Of a stretch of 33,571 nt of DNA, positions 15,042 to 23,202 are shown one piece after another. Source of the DNA: Deltaproteobacteria bacterium. GTDB lineage: Bacteria > Desulfobacterota > DSM-4660 > Desulfatiglandales > HGW-15. Within the stretch, counting starts at the first letter, position 1. Every line of letters begins with the position of its first letter. Position numbers and translations under genes: made by a program. Under the pieces are notes generated by a model. It saw only the letters and a program-made list of their open reading frames with translations, searched no databases and had not been told where the DNA came from. Location: the NCBI GenBank assembly GCA_019308985.1, contig JAFDHB010000019.1:1-33571 (forward strand), read 5' to 3'.

Positions 15042-15977
15042 TCAATACCCTACAGGCCTCCATATGCCGTCTTTCAGCCATAGCCTTGAAAACGACTCCC
15101 CAACAGGCAAGACCGCCCTTTCCAATTCTTTCGGGTCAATTTCTAGAGTATCTTCGTGGCGTTGAGGATCCCATGGTTGAAGAATCAGGGCCCCATCCCG
15201 TAGGCGGACCAAGCGGGGAAATCGGGGCTCCCCCCACGGCCTTGTATCCAAATCCCTTTTCAAGTCTTTTAGGCCCTCGTAGCCCATGAGTTCATGAAGA
15301 GTCACTATGGTCGGAGGGCTCAAGGGGATCTCGGCCTCCAAGTTCATTTCAAGGGCCTTCTTCGGGCTGATCCACATTCCCTTCGTGGTCTCCCTGAAAT
15401 CCGGAATGCATGTCTGGTCATCCGGCATGAGGGCGACGAAGAACCGCGTATCAAAGTGACGGGTCATTAGCTCCGGGGTGAGCCAATGGGCCCACCTTGC
15501 CAGGAGTGAAAATCCAAGGATCCACCCGCCACTAATCACAGCTTTCCAGAACCACCCCCTCGTAAGCTCCTCTGAACCACGTCTCTCACATAGATCCTCC
15601 ATTAGTACATCCCGGCCATCTGTCTTACCACGTCCCAAGAACACACCCGCCTCTTCAAAGGTTTCACGGATGGCAGTAGCACAGTAAGCCACTATTGCCT
15701 CAAAGGATATGCCGTTACCCAGTCTCCTCCATATCTCGAGGGGAGTTAAGTCCACGTGGTCTTCCCAACAATCCGGCATCCCATCATCAGTGTCGACCGC
15801 CCCTCCGGGGAATACGTAGCTTCCAGGGAAAAAACCGCTCTTCCCGCTCCTTTGGAGGAGATAGGTCTGGAGCTCCCCCTTCTCTTCCCTGACGAGTACT
15901 ACCGTTGAAGCGGGTCTCCAGGTTATCTTCGAAACTCTTCCTTCCTCTTTTTTCATAACCTCCATCCTTACTGGCAC
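15042..15977 (-). CDS. NUDIX hydrolase, NUDT19-like
   Basis: About 311 residues, with uncertain start: GTG at 15977, or ATG at 15965 or 15956, the last closely preceded by GGAGG. The fold is marked by SYVFPGGAVD and, after an insertion, the NUDIX box core AIRETFEEAGV. The spacing between the two and the total length resemble the NUDT19-type subgroup, which hydrolyses CoA or other nucleoside diphosphate derivatives. It sits tightly between a HAD phosphatase and thiE, so a housekeeping role for nucleotide-linked cofactors is possible. The substrate cannot be read from the sequence. Confidence 0.85.
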   Translation of the reverse strand: MPVRMEVMKKEEGRVSKITWRPASTVVLVREEKGELQTYLLQRSGKSGFFPGSYVFPGGAVDTDDGMPDCWEDHVDLTPLEIWRRLGNGISFEAIVAYCATAIRETFEEAGVFLGRGKTDGRDVLMEDLCERRGSEELTRGWFWKAVISGGWILGFSLLARWAHWLTPELMTRHFDTRFFVALMPDDQTCIPDFRETTKGMWISPKKALEMNLEAEIPLSPPTIVTLHELMGYEGLKDLKRDLDTRPWGEPRFPRLVRLRDGALILQPWDPQRHEDTLEIDPKELERAVLPVGESFSRLWLKDGIWRPVGY

Positions 15978-15990
15978 ATGACTTTCTTCC

Positions 15991-16704
15991 CTAGCCTCCC
16001 CCGGGGAAGTATTCGGTCTTTCTAAGTTCCGCCACCCTCGGAATAATGAGGTCGGGCCCTTCCCTTTTCAGGGCCTCATAGGGATCCAGGCCGCTCAATA
16101 CACCGATCGTACCCATCCCGGCCGCCTTACCGGCCCTAATGTCCGCCGTAGTGTCTCCAATGTATATGCTCTTGGTGGGTTCAACGTCCATCCGTCTCAG
16201 ACATTCCAACAGTGGGTCAGGAGCCGGTTTCCTCCTCTGGGCATCCTCCGCTGTGATAATCGCATCAAAGAGCTCGGCTATACCGGATTTTCGTAAAGGA
16301 AGCAGCTTAACTTCCATTTGCTTCCTTGGCGTGGTCGTGGCGATGCCTACTTTAACTCCTCCGGCCTTCAGATCCTTCACGACCTCTCCAACGCCAGGGA
16401 ACAGGTTTACATGGTCTCGAAAGATCCGGGGGTACAACCCGTTTATGACCTCCCAGGCCTTTTCCATCAAAGTTCCCCTCTGGCTCGCATCTCCCGCAGG
16501 CAAGACGTCCTTCCAGTTGAAGCCCCCGTCCACCACGGCACCAAGGATCCTTTCCCTGGATACAGGGGGGACACCAATCTCCTCGAATGTAATCTCCATA
16601 ATCCTGAAATAGGCCTCTATAGAGTCTATGAGTGTCCCGTCCAGGTCGAATATCATAGCATCGGGGATATCCCTGATTCTGTATTCACGCATATTACCGG
16701 CCAT
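15991..16704 (-). CDS. HAD-superfamily phosphatase, phosphoglycolate phosphatase-like
   Basis: 237 residues with all four HAD motifs: DLDGTLIDS (I), ATTTPRK (II), RRKPAPDPL with the motif III Lys, and IGDTTADIRAG (IV). The helical cap lies between motifs I and II, as in the Gph/beta-phosphoglucomutase group. The start at 16704 overlaps the upstream riboflavin-kinase stop by 11 nt; an ATG at 16692 is the alternative. Being between a riboflavin kinase and thiamine genes, it could be the poorly defined phosphatase of riboflavin or thiamine synthesis, but this is inference from position. Confidence 0.88.
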   Translation of the reverse strand: MAGNMREYRIRDIPDAMIFDLDGTLIDSIEAYFRIMEITFEEIGVPPVSRERILGAVVDGGFNWKDVLPAGDASQRGTLMEKAWEVINGLYPRIFRDHVNLFPGVGEVVKDLKAGGVKVGIATTTPRKQMEVKLLPLRKSGIAELFDAIITAEDAQRRKPAPDPLLECLRRMDVEPTKSIYIGDTTADIRAGKAAGMGTIGVLSGLDPYEALKREGPDLIIPRVAELRKTEYFPGGG

Positions 16705-17125
16705 TAACCTTCTTTATCCGCACTGTCAACATGTCCCCCTCCCTTAAGCCCAACACATCCTTTAACCTAAGGGGAGCTATAATTTCAACGATCTTCTTAC
16801 CATGGCCCATTACCCTCTCCTCGGGTATGATGATGGCCCCTTCTACTGAGCCCATCTTGACCGGAAGTGTTTGCGCGGTACAGTGCTCCTTGTTCGGAGG
16901 GGTCAGGGTTATTGAACCCTCACCCCTCATGCCATCCAAGAGTTCCAGCACCTCATCCCCAACCTCCAGATTCAAGGTACCGGGATAGGGCCTGAAACCC
17001 AGCTTTTCAAGGCACTGTCCCTGTACCCAATCCAGCCGAGTAAAATAAGAGGCCTTCTTGACGCCACCTACGACCTTACCCCTTATCACTATCTCCGCTC
17101 CTGTATCTCCTTCACCCTTCCCCAT
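16694..17125 (-). CDS. ribK: CTP-dependent riboflavin kinase, archaeal type (DUF120)
   Basis: 143 residues matching the small archaeal RibK/DUF120 family: an N-terminal beta segment IRGKVVGG, then ASYFT, and the diagnostic LGFRPYPGTLNL (42-53), followed by a C-terminal half with GHGKKIVEIIAPLRLKDVLGLREGD. Archaeal RibK makes FMN from riboflavin using CTP and is unrelated to bacterial RibF. The first glycine-rich turn (GGVKKASYF) departs from the usual G-x-G-x-Y pattern. It heads a cluster with HAD, NUDIX and thi genes. A bacterial genome carrying this family is uncommon and suggests transfer from archaea. Activity as riboflavin kinase is likely but unproven. Confidence 0.82.
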   Translation of the reverse strand: MGKGEGDTGAEIVIRGKVVGGVKKASYFTRLDWVQGQCLEKLGFRPYPGTLNLEVGDEVLELLDGMRGEGSITLTPPNKEHCTAQTLPVKMGSVEGAIIIPEERVMGHGKKIVEIIAPLRLKDVLGLREGDMLTVRIKKVNGR

Positions 17126-17128
17126 TTC

Positions 17129-17455
17129 CTATTTATCTTCCTCAAACCATTTCTTTTTATTGAAATCATCGGGTGATACGGGCAACTCCCCTGCGACCAG
17201 GGACCTGAGCTTCTCCAAGACCTCGTGTCCATCCTGTGATTGCGAGGTAAGTGATCTTATGGCTCTTCCAATTGTCATGTCCAGGCCTGGCTGGATCTCC
17301 TTTACAACCTCACCTGGAAGATTTTGGTAGGCGGCAACCAGATTGTAGACCCAATTCTTGATGGTATCCAGGGGCAGGTTGCTCTTTCCGTAAACATATC
17401 CTTCGAACGCACCGGCTGATGCTCCAAATTCATATATCTTCCTGTATAGATGCAT
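17129..17455 (-). CDS. Hypothetical 108-residue protein
   Basis: Not recognised. The ATG at 17455 has GGAGG ten bases upstream, and the stop lies 3 bp before the riboflavin-kinase start, so it looks like a real, co-transcribed gene. The protein is soluble and probably helical, with an N-terminal YEFGASAGAFEGYVYG stretch, a central region rich in charged and polar residues, and a lysine/acidic C-terminus. No metal-binding motif or signal peptide is visible. Confidence 0.65.
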   Translation of the reverse strand: MHLYRKIYEFGASAGAFEGYVYGKSNLPLDTIKNWVYNLVAAYQNLPGEVVKEIQPGLDMTIGRAIRSLTSQSQDGHEVLEKLRSLVAGELPVSPDDFNKKKWFEEDK

Positions 17456-17636
17456 GAAAAACTATTCCTCCAACATCATAATTCCTTTCCAAGGGTGAAG
17501 AACTTGTCTCTGAAAAGATTTCCCCGGGGGCTTAGCCACCATTGTTGACGTTCTTTGGGCAATGGCCCCCTCAGGACTGCCCCCCTTCCTTCTCGGGCAA
17601 ATCGTCTTTACTTGATCCCAAGGAGACCCCTCAAAA

Positions 17637-19259
17637 CTACAAGATGATTTGGTTCCTGAGAGATCTCGTCTCTCCGGCTGCAATAACCCTGATGGCAGGT
17701 AGTCCCCGTACGGGGCATTTGTTTTCGCATATCCCGCACCCCACACACTCTCGAATATCCACATGAGGGAGTTGCACGTCCATTATCTTGCCTCCCCGAA
17801 CCGAGAGCCTCTCTTGCTTGAGATATATTGCCTTGGGTGACGTGGGGCAATGTTCTTCGCAAACGATGCACGGGGCGTTTCCAGACCAGGGCAGGCACCT
17901 GCCCCTGTCTATATAGGCTGAACCGATCTTCATGGGCAGCTCGATCTTCTCCTTTGCGGTTATCTCCCGGATGGCGCCCGTCGGGCACACGCTCGTGCAG
18001 AGAGTGCACGTGTATTCACAGTAACCCATGGTCATGATCAGCCGGGGGGTCCACAATCCCGCCATCCCTGCCTCACCCAATGTCGGGTTTATCACGTTGG
18101 TAGGACAGGCTTTCATGCACAGCCCGCACCGTTGGCATAGTTCCAGAAACTCCTTCTCCGGTATCGCTCCGGGGGGCCTGATGAGACGATAATCGGACGT
18201 CCTGTGGATATGTCCGCCCAGTCTCCCCAGAAAGGGAAGAGAGACGCCGGCCAGGAGACCCCCGAGAAGCGCTCTCCTGCCGATATCAGGGGCCCTGTTG
18301 TAACTTGGTGAGAGCGCAAACTTGAACTCAAGGGCCTTTTCAGGGCACCCATCAAAGCAATTGAAACACATCAGGCATTCGGCTGTCTCCCAGTCAGTAC
18401 CCGGCAGCGGGCTCGCTGCGCCCTGGCATTTTGCTTCACACTTCATGCACTGGGTACACTTCCCCTCATGCTTTATGAGCTTGAGGATACTGAACCTGGA
18501 AAAGACACCCAGCAAGGCCCCAAGGGGACAAAGGACTCTGCACCAGAAACGGGTCTTAAGGCGGTTCAAAAACAGGATACCCAGGAAGGCCAGACCTATG
18601 AACCATGCCGTTTGATAGGCCTTGACTTCGTAGCCGAATACGGGAGCCAGAAGGACTTCCGCCCCGTAACTCAGCAGATTCAGGAGTTTGACACCACTCT
18701 GGGCCATCAAGTCAAACATGGAACGCAGGCCGACGCCCAGTCCGGGAACAATTGCCAAGGCCATTGACCTGAAAAGAAGGGAGATAGGGTCCATGATCCC
18801 TGCCAGGTTGAGCCCCAATATGGCGCAAATGAGTATGAGGAGGAGTATGAAGTATTTGACCTTGTGGCCCTGTCTCTTTTGACCGGATCTCACTATAGGA
18901 TTCTCCTTGGGGGAACGACTCGGCCGGCCGACAAAGTGGTTTATGGTGCCGAAGGGGCAGACAAAACCGCAAAACACCCTCCCCAAAAAGATGGTCAGGA
19001 GGAGGACGCCCGCACCCCATACAAAACCGCTGATCAGTTTAGATCCAGAGAGTAAGGAGGTCAGCCCCACCAGCGGATCCATCTTGAAAAAGAGAGTTAC
19101 CGGGCGGTTCAACCTCAAGTCCTCCCCCGAGGACACGGCAACGGTATAGTTTACGTAGACATCTTGTGGAAGGCGGCTTTCAATAAGGAGATAGACAAAC
19201 AAGATCAAGAAAAAACACTGGCAGGTCCTTCTGAGCCATAGGAGATATCTTGCCTTCAA
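17637..19259 (-). CDS. NapH-NapG-like fused membrane polyferredoxin
   Basis: 540 residues. The N-terminal half resembles NapH/NosR-type quinol oxidases: several hydrophobic segments (about 11-27, 77-95, 134-155, 217-232) and two CxxxCP motifs (FCGFVCP at 96-102 and WCRVLCP at 239-245). Two [4Fe-4S] motifs follow (C268-C278 and C295-C305). At 328-345 an RRALLGGLLAGVSLPF stretch resembles the NapG twin-arginine signal, followed by a four-cluster polyferredoxin (from C375, C414, C455 and C505). It seems to be NapH and NapG in one chain. It starts with TTG, seven bases after AGGAAGG, and overlaps the DUF362 stop as TTGA. It could carry electrons between menaquinol and periplasmic partners; no catalytic reductase subunit is present. 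Confidence 0.82.
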   Translation of the reverse strand: MKARYLLWLRRTCQCFFLILFVYLLIESRLPQDVYVNYTVAVSSGEDLRLNRPVTLFFKMDPLVGLTSLLSGSKLISGFVWGAGVLLLTIFLGRVFCGFVCPFGTINHFVGRPSRSPKENPIVRSGQKRQGHKVKYFILLLILICAILGLNLAGIMDPISLLFRSMALAIVPGLGVGLRSMFDLMAQSGVKLLNLLSYGAEVLLAPVFGYEVKAYQTAWFIGLAFLGILFLNRLKTRFWCRVLCPLGALLGVFSRFSILKLIKHEGKCTQCMKCEAKCQGAASPLPGTDWETAECLMCFNCFDGCPEKALEFKFALSPSYNRAPDIGRRALLGGLLAGVSLPFLGRLGGHIHRTSDYRLIRPPGAIPEKEFLELCQRCGLCMKACPTNVINPTLGEAGMAGLWTPRLIMTMGYCEYTCTLCTSVCPTGAIREITAKEKIELPMKIGSAYIDRGRCLPWSGNAPCIVCEEHCPTSPKAIYLKQERLSVRGGKIMDVQLPHVDIRECVGCGICENKCPVRGLPAIRVIAAGETRSLRNQIIL

Positions 19260-20194
19260 AGAATAACCTTCCTGTTATCTAATTCATGGTATTTAGAGGT
19301 CCCCAGTCCCCACCTGTGTGCCAGCCTTATGAAACCAATACTTCCAGGGTTTTTGTTGAAAAGGGTTGCCGCCATCGCGTCGGCGGCCACAGGATCATCG
19401 CTCAAGATCAGGGTGTTTTTCAAAGAGACGTCCCCTAGGCTACCCCCCGAAGGCCCGTTTCTCTCGAGCACCCTGACGGCATCGATCAGGGTCACGGTGG
19501 GGTTGAAAAACCTTGCCAGGTCTACGACACTCTGGTGAATATCCTGGTGCAGGGCCCATCTGCTGCCCCCCACTCCTCCGATCCAGTTTTTCATGCCCAG
19601 GGTGAGGGACGTCAATGAGTGGTGTTTTGCGACAGGCAGGTTGATGAGCTTGTCCGCCTCCACCAAAGGGACCAGTACCGGCCACACATCAAGCCTGTTT
19701 CCATGCAATTTCATTCTTCGTATGAGGGAAGATCTCGGAAAGACCAAGTCCGCCCCCGTCTTCTTGGCCACCAGGCCCGCCCCGCTCAAGGCGAAACAAC
19801 GTCTTGCCTCGTGGATCGTATTGTCAACTACCCTGATCTTGGCTGCCCCTGCCTCTTTACAGAGATCTATCACCGCCTCCAGAACCTCAGGATGGGTGGT
19901 AGCGGCGAACTGGGGGCGCCTTGCCCAGGAGATATTCGGCTTTACGGCCACCACGTCTCCTTTGCTCACAAACCTACCCATTCCGCCTGCTTCCTGAAAG
20001 ACCCTCCGCGTCAACTCCTTGACCGAGTAACCATCTGTCTCTCCCCGCCCCATCACAAGGAGCCCCTTTGCAGGTGTTCCAGCCGAAGCCAAGCCACGCT
20101 TCAGCCCCAGACACGGCACGGCCAGGACAATGGCACCAGAGAGCCCTATTATCCTCTTGATACTCTCCCTTCTGGTAATATTCCCATTGCCCAT
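19256..20194 (-). CDS. DUF362 protein with twin-arginine signal
   Basis: 312 residues from the ATG at 20194, which has AGGAGTG seven bases upstream; a more distant start at 20266 is not supported. The N-terminus ITRRESIKRIIGLSGAIVLAVP is a Tat-type signal (RR-x-x-x-K then a hydrophobic run), predicting export of a folded, cofactor-bearing protein. The body matches the DUF362 family: VAVKPNISWARRP, ATTHPEVLEAVIDLCKEAGA, INLPVAKHH, TLGMKNWIGG and SDDPVAADAMAATL. The function of the family is unknown. It is translationally coupled to the following polyferredoxin, so the two probably form one electron-transfer unit at the membrane or in the periplasm. Confidence 0.88.
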   Translation of the reverse strand: MGNGNITRRESIKRIIGLSGAIVLAVPCLGLKRGLASAGTPAKGLLVMGRGETDGYSVKELTRRVFQEAGGMGRFVSKGDVVAVKPNISWARRPQFAATTHPEVLEAVIDLCKEAGAAKIRVVDNTIHEARRCFALSGAGLVAKKTGADLVFPRSSLIRRMKLHGNRLDVWPVLVPLVEADKLINLPVAKHHSLTSLTLGMKNWIGGVGGSRWALHQDIHQSVVDLARFFNPTVTLIDAVRVLERNGPSGGSLGDVSLKNTLILSDDPVAADAMAATLFNKNPGSIGFIRLAHRWGLGTSKYHELDNRKVIL

Positions 20195-20370
20195 TGAAAT
20201 CACTCCTGCAAAGCCTCTATTCAGCCGCCCCTTACCGCCCACACCTTCAAACAAACGGACGGGCATGACTCGAGATTAATTCAGTTCATTGAAGTGTGGA
20301 CGAAAACACAGGCGGTGTCAAGGTCTTTGGTTTACGAAATCTCTTTGGGAGGGCCACATCTCTTACTTAT

Positions 20371-20382
20371 TCCTGTACAGGA
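20371..20382. promoter_or_regulatory. 12-bp perfect palindrome upstream of the glcD promoter
   Basis: TCCTGTACAGGA is an exact palindrome ending 9 bp before the -35 box of the glcD promoter. Position and symmetry suit an activator or regulator site, for example for a 2-hydroxyacid-responsive GntR or LysR protein. The regulator is not in the window. Confidence 0.45.
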
Positions 20383-20391
20383 TATATGTCG

Positions 20392-20420
20392 TTGACATTA
20401 CCTGACGATTTTCCTATTTT
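20392..20420 (+). promoter_or_regulatory. Near-consensus promoter for the glcD-larA pair
   Basis: TTGACA (20392-20397) and TATTTT (20415-20420) are separated by exactly 17 bp, about 58 bp before the ATG at 20479. This supports the start at 20479, because an upstream start at 20296 would place the promoter inside the gene. Confidence 0.65.
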
Positions 20421-20478
20421 ATCCCAATCTCTTTGTCGGCCTCCTGGCCGGCGTAGCCTTTGGGAAAGGAAGGACCCG

Positions 20479-21852
20479 ATGAAGCAGGAAATACGAAGCG
20501 CTATCCAGGAAATCGTAGGAAAGAAGAATTATACCGATCAATTGCTGGATCTTGTTTCCTATACCTATGATGCATCAGACCATTCCACAAGGCCGGAGGC
20601 GGCCGTATTCCCCGAGAGTGCGGACCAGGTGTCCCGGATCCTGAAGCTGGCCAACCAGAACCGCATCCCCATTGTGGCAAGGGGGGCCGGAACGAGCTTG
20701 ACGGGTTCCGTCGTCCCTGTCTTGGGCGGCATTGTCTTGGATATGTGCAGGATGAACAAGATAATCGATATACGGGTTGCTGATCGCTTGGCCGTTGTTG
20801 AACCCGGCGTGGTCTATGGAGAGCTGGAAGAGGCCCTTGCACCGTACGGCTTTTTCTTTCCCCCTGATCCCGCCAGCAGCCAAGTGTGCACCCTTGGGGG
20901 TAATGTCGCCACGAATGCAGGCGGAATGAGAGGGGCCAAGTACGGAGTGACCAGGGACTATGTTCTAGGATTGGAGGTGGTCCTTGCGGACGGTCGCATC
21001 ATGAGGACCGGTACACGGTGCATGAAATCCGCTTCAGGCTATGACCTTACAAGGCTCTTTGTCGGCTCCGAAGGAACCCTTGGTATAATCACCGAAATAA
21101 CGCTGAAGATCAGCCCTCGACCCCAGGCCGTCAAGACCTCCCTCGCCCATTTTGCATCATTGAAGGATGCAGGCGAGTCTGTCACAGATATTATGCGCTC
21201 AGGCATAATACCCAGTGTATTGGAGATCCTCGACGAAAACACCATAAATGTCCTCAGGGACAGGGCCGGCATGGCGATACCGGAAATAAAGGCCATGATA
21301 CTGGTGGAGACCGACGGGTATACGGAAGCAGAGGCATCCTTCCAGATGGAAAAGGTAACAGCGATATTTCATATCCACGGAGCTACCCTCGTTAGGACGG
21401 CCAAGACGACCAAGGAGACCGAAGAGCTATGGCAGGCCCGCAAGTCCGCGGGGAGTGTGGCAGCCCAGCTCAGGCCCAACAACGTATCTGAGGACGTGAC
21501 AGTGCCCATGTCAAAGGTCCCTGAACTCCTGATGCAGATCTCGGAGATCGTCCGAAGACACGGCCTCCCTTTCGTTGTCTTCGGTCATGCAGGTGACGGC
21601 AACCTTCATCCAAGGATCATGTATGACAAATCCGATCCGGAACAGGTCAGGTCCCTGGAAAGTGCAGTCCGGGAGATATTCAAGCTCACTTGCGACCTCG
21701 GGGGCACGCTTACTGGTGAACACGGCGTGGGCCTTGCCAAGGCGCCTTTCATGCACCTGGAACACGATTCCGTCGCCATGGAGATGATGAAGTCCTTGAA
21801 GGAGACATTTGATCCCAACAATATCTTGAATCCCGGTAAAATGGGGCTTTGA
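20479..21852 (+). CDS. glcD: FAD-linked 2-hydroxyacid dehydrogenase, GlcD family
   Basis: 457 residues from the ATG at 20479, preceded by GGAAGGA and by a promoter. The N-terminal half is a PCMH-type FAD domain (PIVARGAGTSLTGS, then PPDPASSQVCTLGGNVATNAGGMRGAKYG); the C-terminal half is FAD-oxidase C with VFGHAGDGNLHPRIMYD and the terminal GGTLTGEHGVGLAKAPF and FDPNNILNPGK. Members oxidise D-lactate, glycolate or other 2-hydroxyacids. There is no GlcF-type Fe-S subunit next to it, so the electron acceptor must be elsewhere. The lactate racemase-like gene 40 bp downstream points to lactate or a related hydroxyacid. Confidence 0.9.
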   Translation: MKQEIRSAIQEIVGKKNYTDQLLDLVSYTYDASDHSTRPEAAVFPESADQVSRILKLANQNRIPIVARGAGTSLTGSVVPVLGGIVLDMCRMNKIIDIRVADRLAVVEPGVVYGELEEALAPYGFFFPPDPASSQVCTLGGNVATNAGGMRGAKYGVTRDYVLGLEVVLADGRIMRTGTRCMKSASGYDLTRLFVGSEGTLGIITEITLKISPRPQAVKTSLAHFASLKDAGESVTDIMRSGIIPSVLEILDENTINVLRDRAGMAIPEIKAMILVETDGYTEAEASFQMEKVTAIFHIHGATLVRTAKTTKETEELWQARKSAGSVAAQLRPNNVSEDVTVPMSKVPELLMQISEIVRRHGLPFVVFGHAGDGNLHPRIMYDKSDPEQVRSLESAVREIFKLTCDLGGTLTGEHGVGLAKAPFMHLEHDSVAMEMMKSLKETFDPNNILNPGKMGL

Positions 21853-21892
21853 CCCCTGCTTTAACGCCGACCAATCTGGAGGGTTATCATAT

Positions 21893-23185
21893 ATGTTCAG
21901 CGTTCCTTACGGTAAAACCCAGCTCGCATTTGAACTTCCCGATGGCATGCACGGCACGGTTGTGGAACCAACACCGATGAAACCGTTGGTCTCGATCCAG
22001 GACTCCATAGAGGAAGCGCTCAACCATCCCGTCGACTCGCCTCTCATCGAGGAACTGGCCAAGCCGGGCCACAGGGTTTGCATAGTATTCACGGATATAA
22101 CCCGTCACAGCCCCGATCATCTATTCATTCCGGCCCTCCTGAGGCGGTTGCAATCCGCAGGAGTCAGAGATAGGGATATTGTCCTTCTTTGCGGAATAGG
22201 GATGCACAGGCCCAGCACCATGGAGGAGAAGATCAGCAAGCTCGGAAAGGAGGTAGTGGATAGATTCCGGGTAGTAGATAATGAGCCTCAAAACCCCGCA
22301 GCCCTTGTAGACCTGGGTGAGAGCGAGGAAGGAATTCCCCTTTCGGTCAACAGGATAGCCCATGAGGCAGATGTCCTCATTGCCACGGGAATCGTGGAAC
22401 CACATCAATACGCCGGGTACTCCGGCGGGCGAAAAACATTGGCCATAGGAGCTGCTGGAGAGGCCATGATCGAATATACTCACGGACCCAGAATGGTAGA
22501 TCATCCCGGAACACGACTAGGTAAGATCGAGGGGAACCCTTTTCATCACGCCATCACCTTGGCCGCAAGGCGTGCAGGGCTTCGTTTCATTATCAACGCC
22601 GTTCAGGACGGCAGTGGAAGGCCTGTGTCCGTCATGGCAGGAGAGCCGGAGGCCACCTTTGAAGCCCTTGTGGGCATTGCCAGACAGTTGTATGAGGTGC
22701 CGGTTCCTCGGCAGTATGATGTCGCAGTTGCCGGGGTCGGGTCTCCCAAGGACGACAACCTTTACCAGGCCAGCAGGGCAGCCAGCTATCTCTTCTTCGC
22801 ACCTACCCCGGTTGTCCGAAAGGGTGGTGTGATAATCATTCCCGCCCCTACGCCGGAAGGCGTGGGGCATGGTGTGGGAGAAGGCCGCTTCATGGAAAAG
22901 ATGAAACAGGCCGAAGACCTACCCTGTTTCCTGGACAGGATGCGTCGGGAGGGCTATCCTCCTGGGGCTCAAAGGGCGTACGTCATGGCCAAGGTGCTTG
23001 AAAAAAACACCGTGATTATCGTAGGCTCTCAAACACCGGACGTTGTTCGCCAGTTACAGATGGTACCGGCCCGAGACATGGAGGAGGCCTTTTCCACCGC
23101 GGCAGAGAAAATGGGCAGGAGGGACCTTGAGGTGCTTATCGTCCCCAACGCTCTCCTGACCCTGCCTATCGTCCAAGACCCATAG
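21893..23185 (+). CDS. larA: Lactate racemase-like protein (LarA / DUF2088 family)
   Basis: 430 residues, the usual length. The nickel-pincer cofactor site of Lactobacillus plantarum LarA (H108, H174, K184, H200) has counterparts at H105 (GMHRPST), H171 (VEPHQYAGYSGGRK), K181 and H197 (YTHGPRM), a constant shift of three. A FTDITRHSP segment provides the conserved D and R. The enzyme should interconvert hydroxyacid enantiomers using nickel pincer nucleotide, whose makers (LarB, LarC, LarE) are not in this window. LarA homologs vary in substrate. Pairing with a GlcD-type dehydrogenase suggests it feeds one enantiomer to that enzyme. The ATG follows GGAGGG. Confidence 0.87.
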   Translation: MFSVPYGKTQLAFELPDGMHGTVVEPTPMKPLVSIQDSIEEALNHPVDSPLIEELAKPGHRVCIVFTDITRHSPDHLFIPALLRRLQSAGVRDRDIVLLCGIGMHRPSTMEEKISKLGKEVVDRFRVVDNEPQNPAALVDLGESEEGIPLSVNRIAHEADVLIATGIVEPHQYAGYSGGRKTLAIGAAGEAMIEYTHGPRMVDHPGTRLGKIEGNPFHHAITLAARRAGLRFIINAVQDGSGRPVSVMAGEPEATFEALVGIARQLYEVPVPRQYDVAVAGVGSPKDDNLYQASRAASYLFFAPTPVVRKGGVIIIPAPTPEGVGHGVGEGRFMEKMKQAEDLPCFLDRMRREGYPPGAQRAYVMAKVLEKNTVIIVGSQTPDVVRQLQMVPARDMEEAFSTAAEKMGRRDLEVLIVPNALLTLPIVQDP

Positions 23186-23202
23186 GCCCATGGCAAGAAC
23201 GA

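Noticed and set aside
15032..15060. TPP riboswitch upstream of thiE
   Set aside because: thiE begins within a few bases of the NUDIX stop, leaving no room, and no CTGAGA-type core was seen.
20296..20478. Longer N-terminus for the GlcD-like protein
   Set aside because: The extra 61 residues do not resemble the family, and a near-consensus promoter lies inside them; the ATG at 20479 has a better ribosome site.
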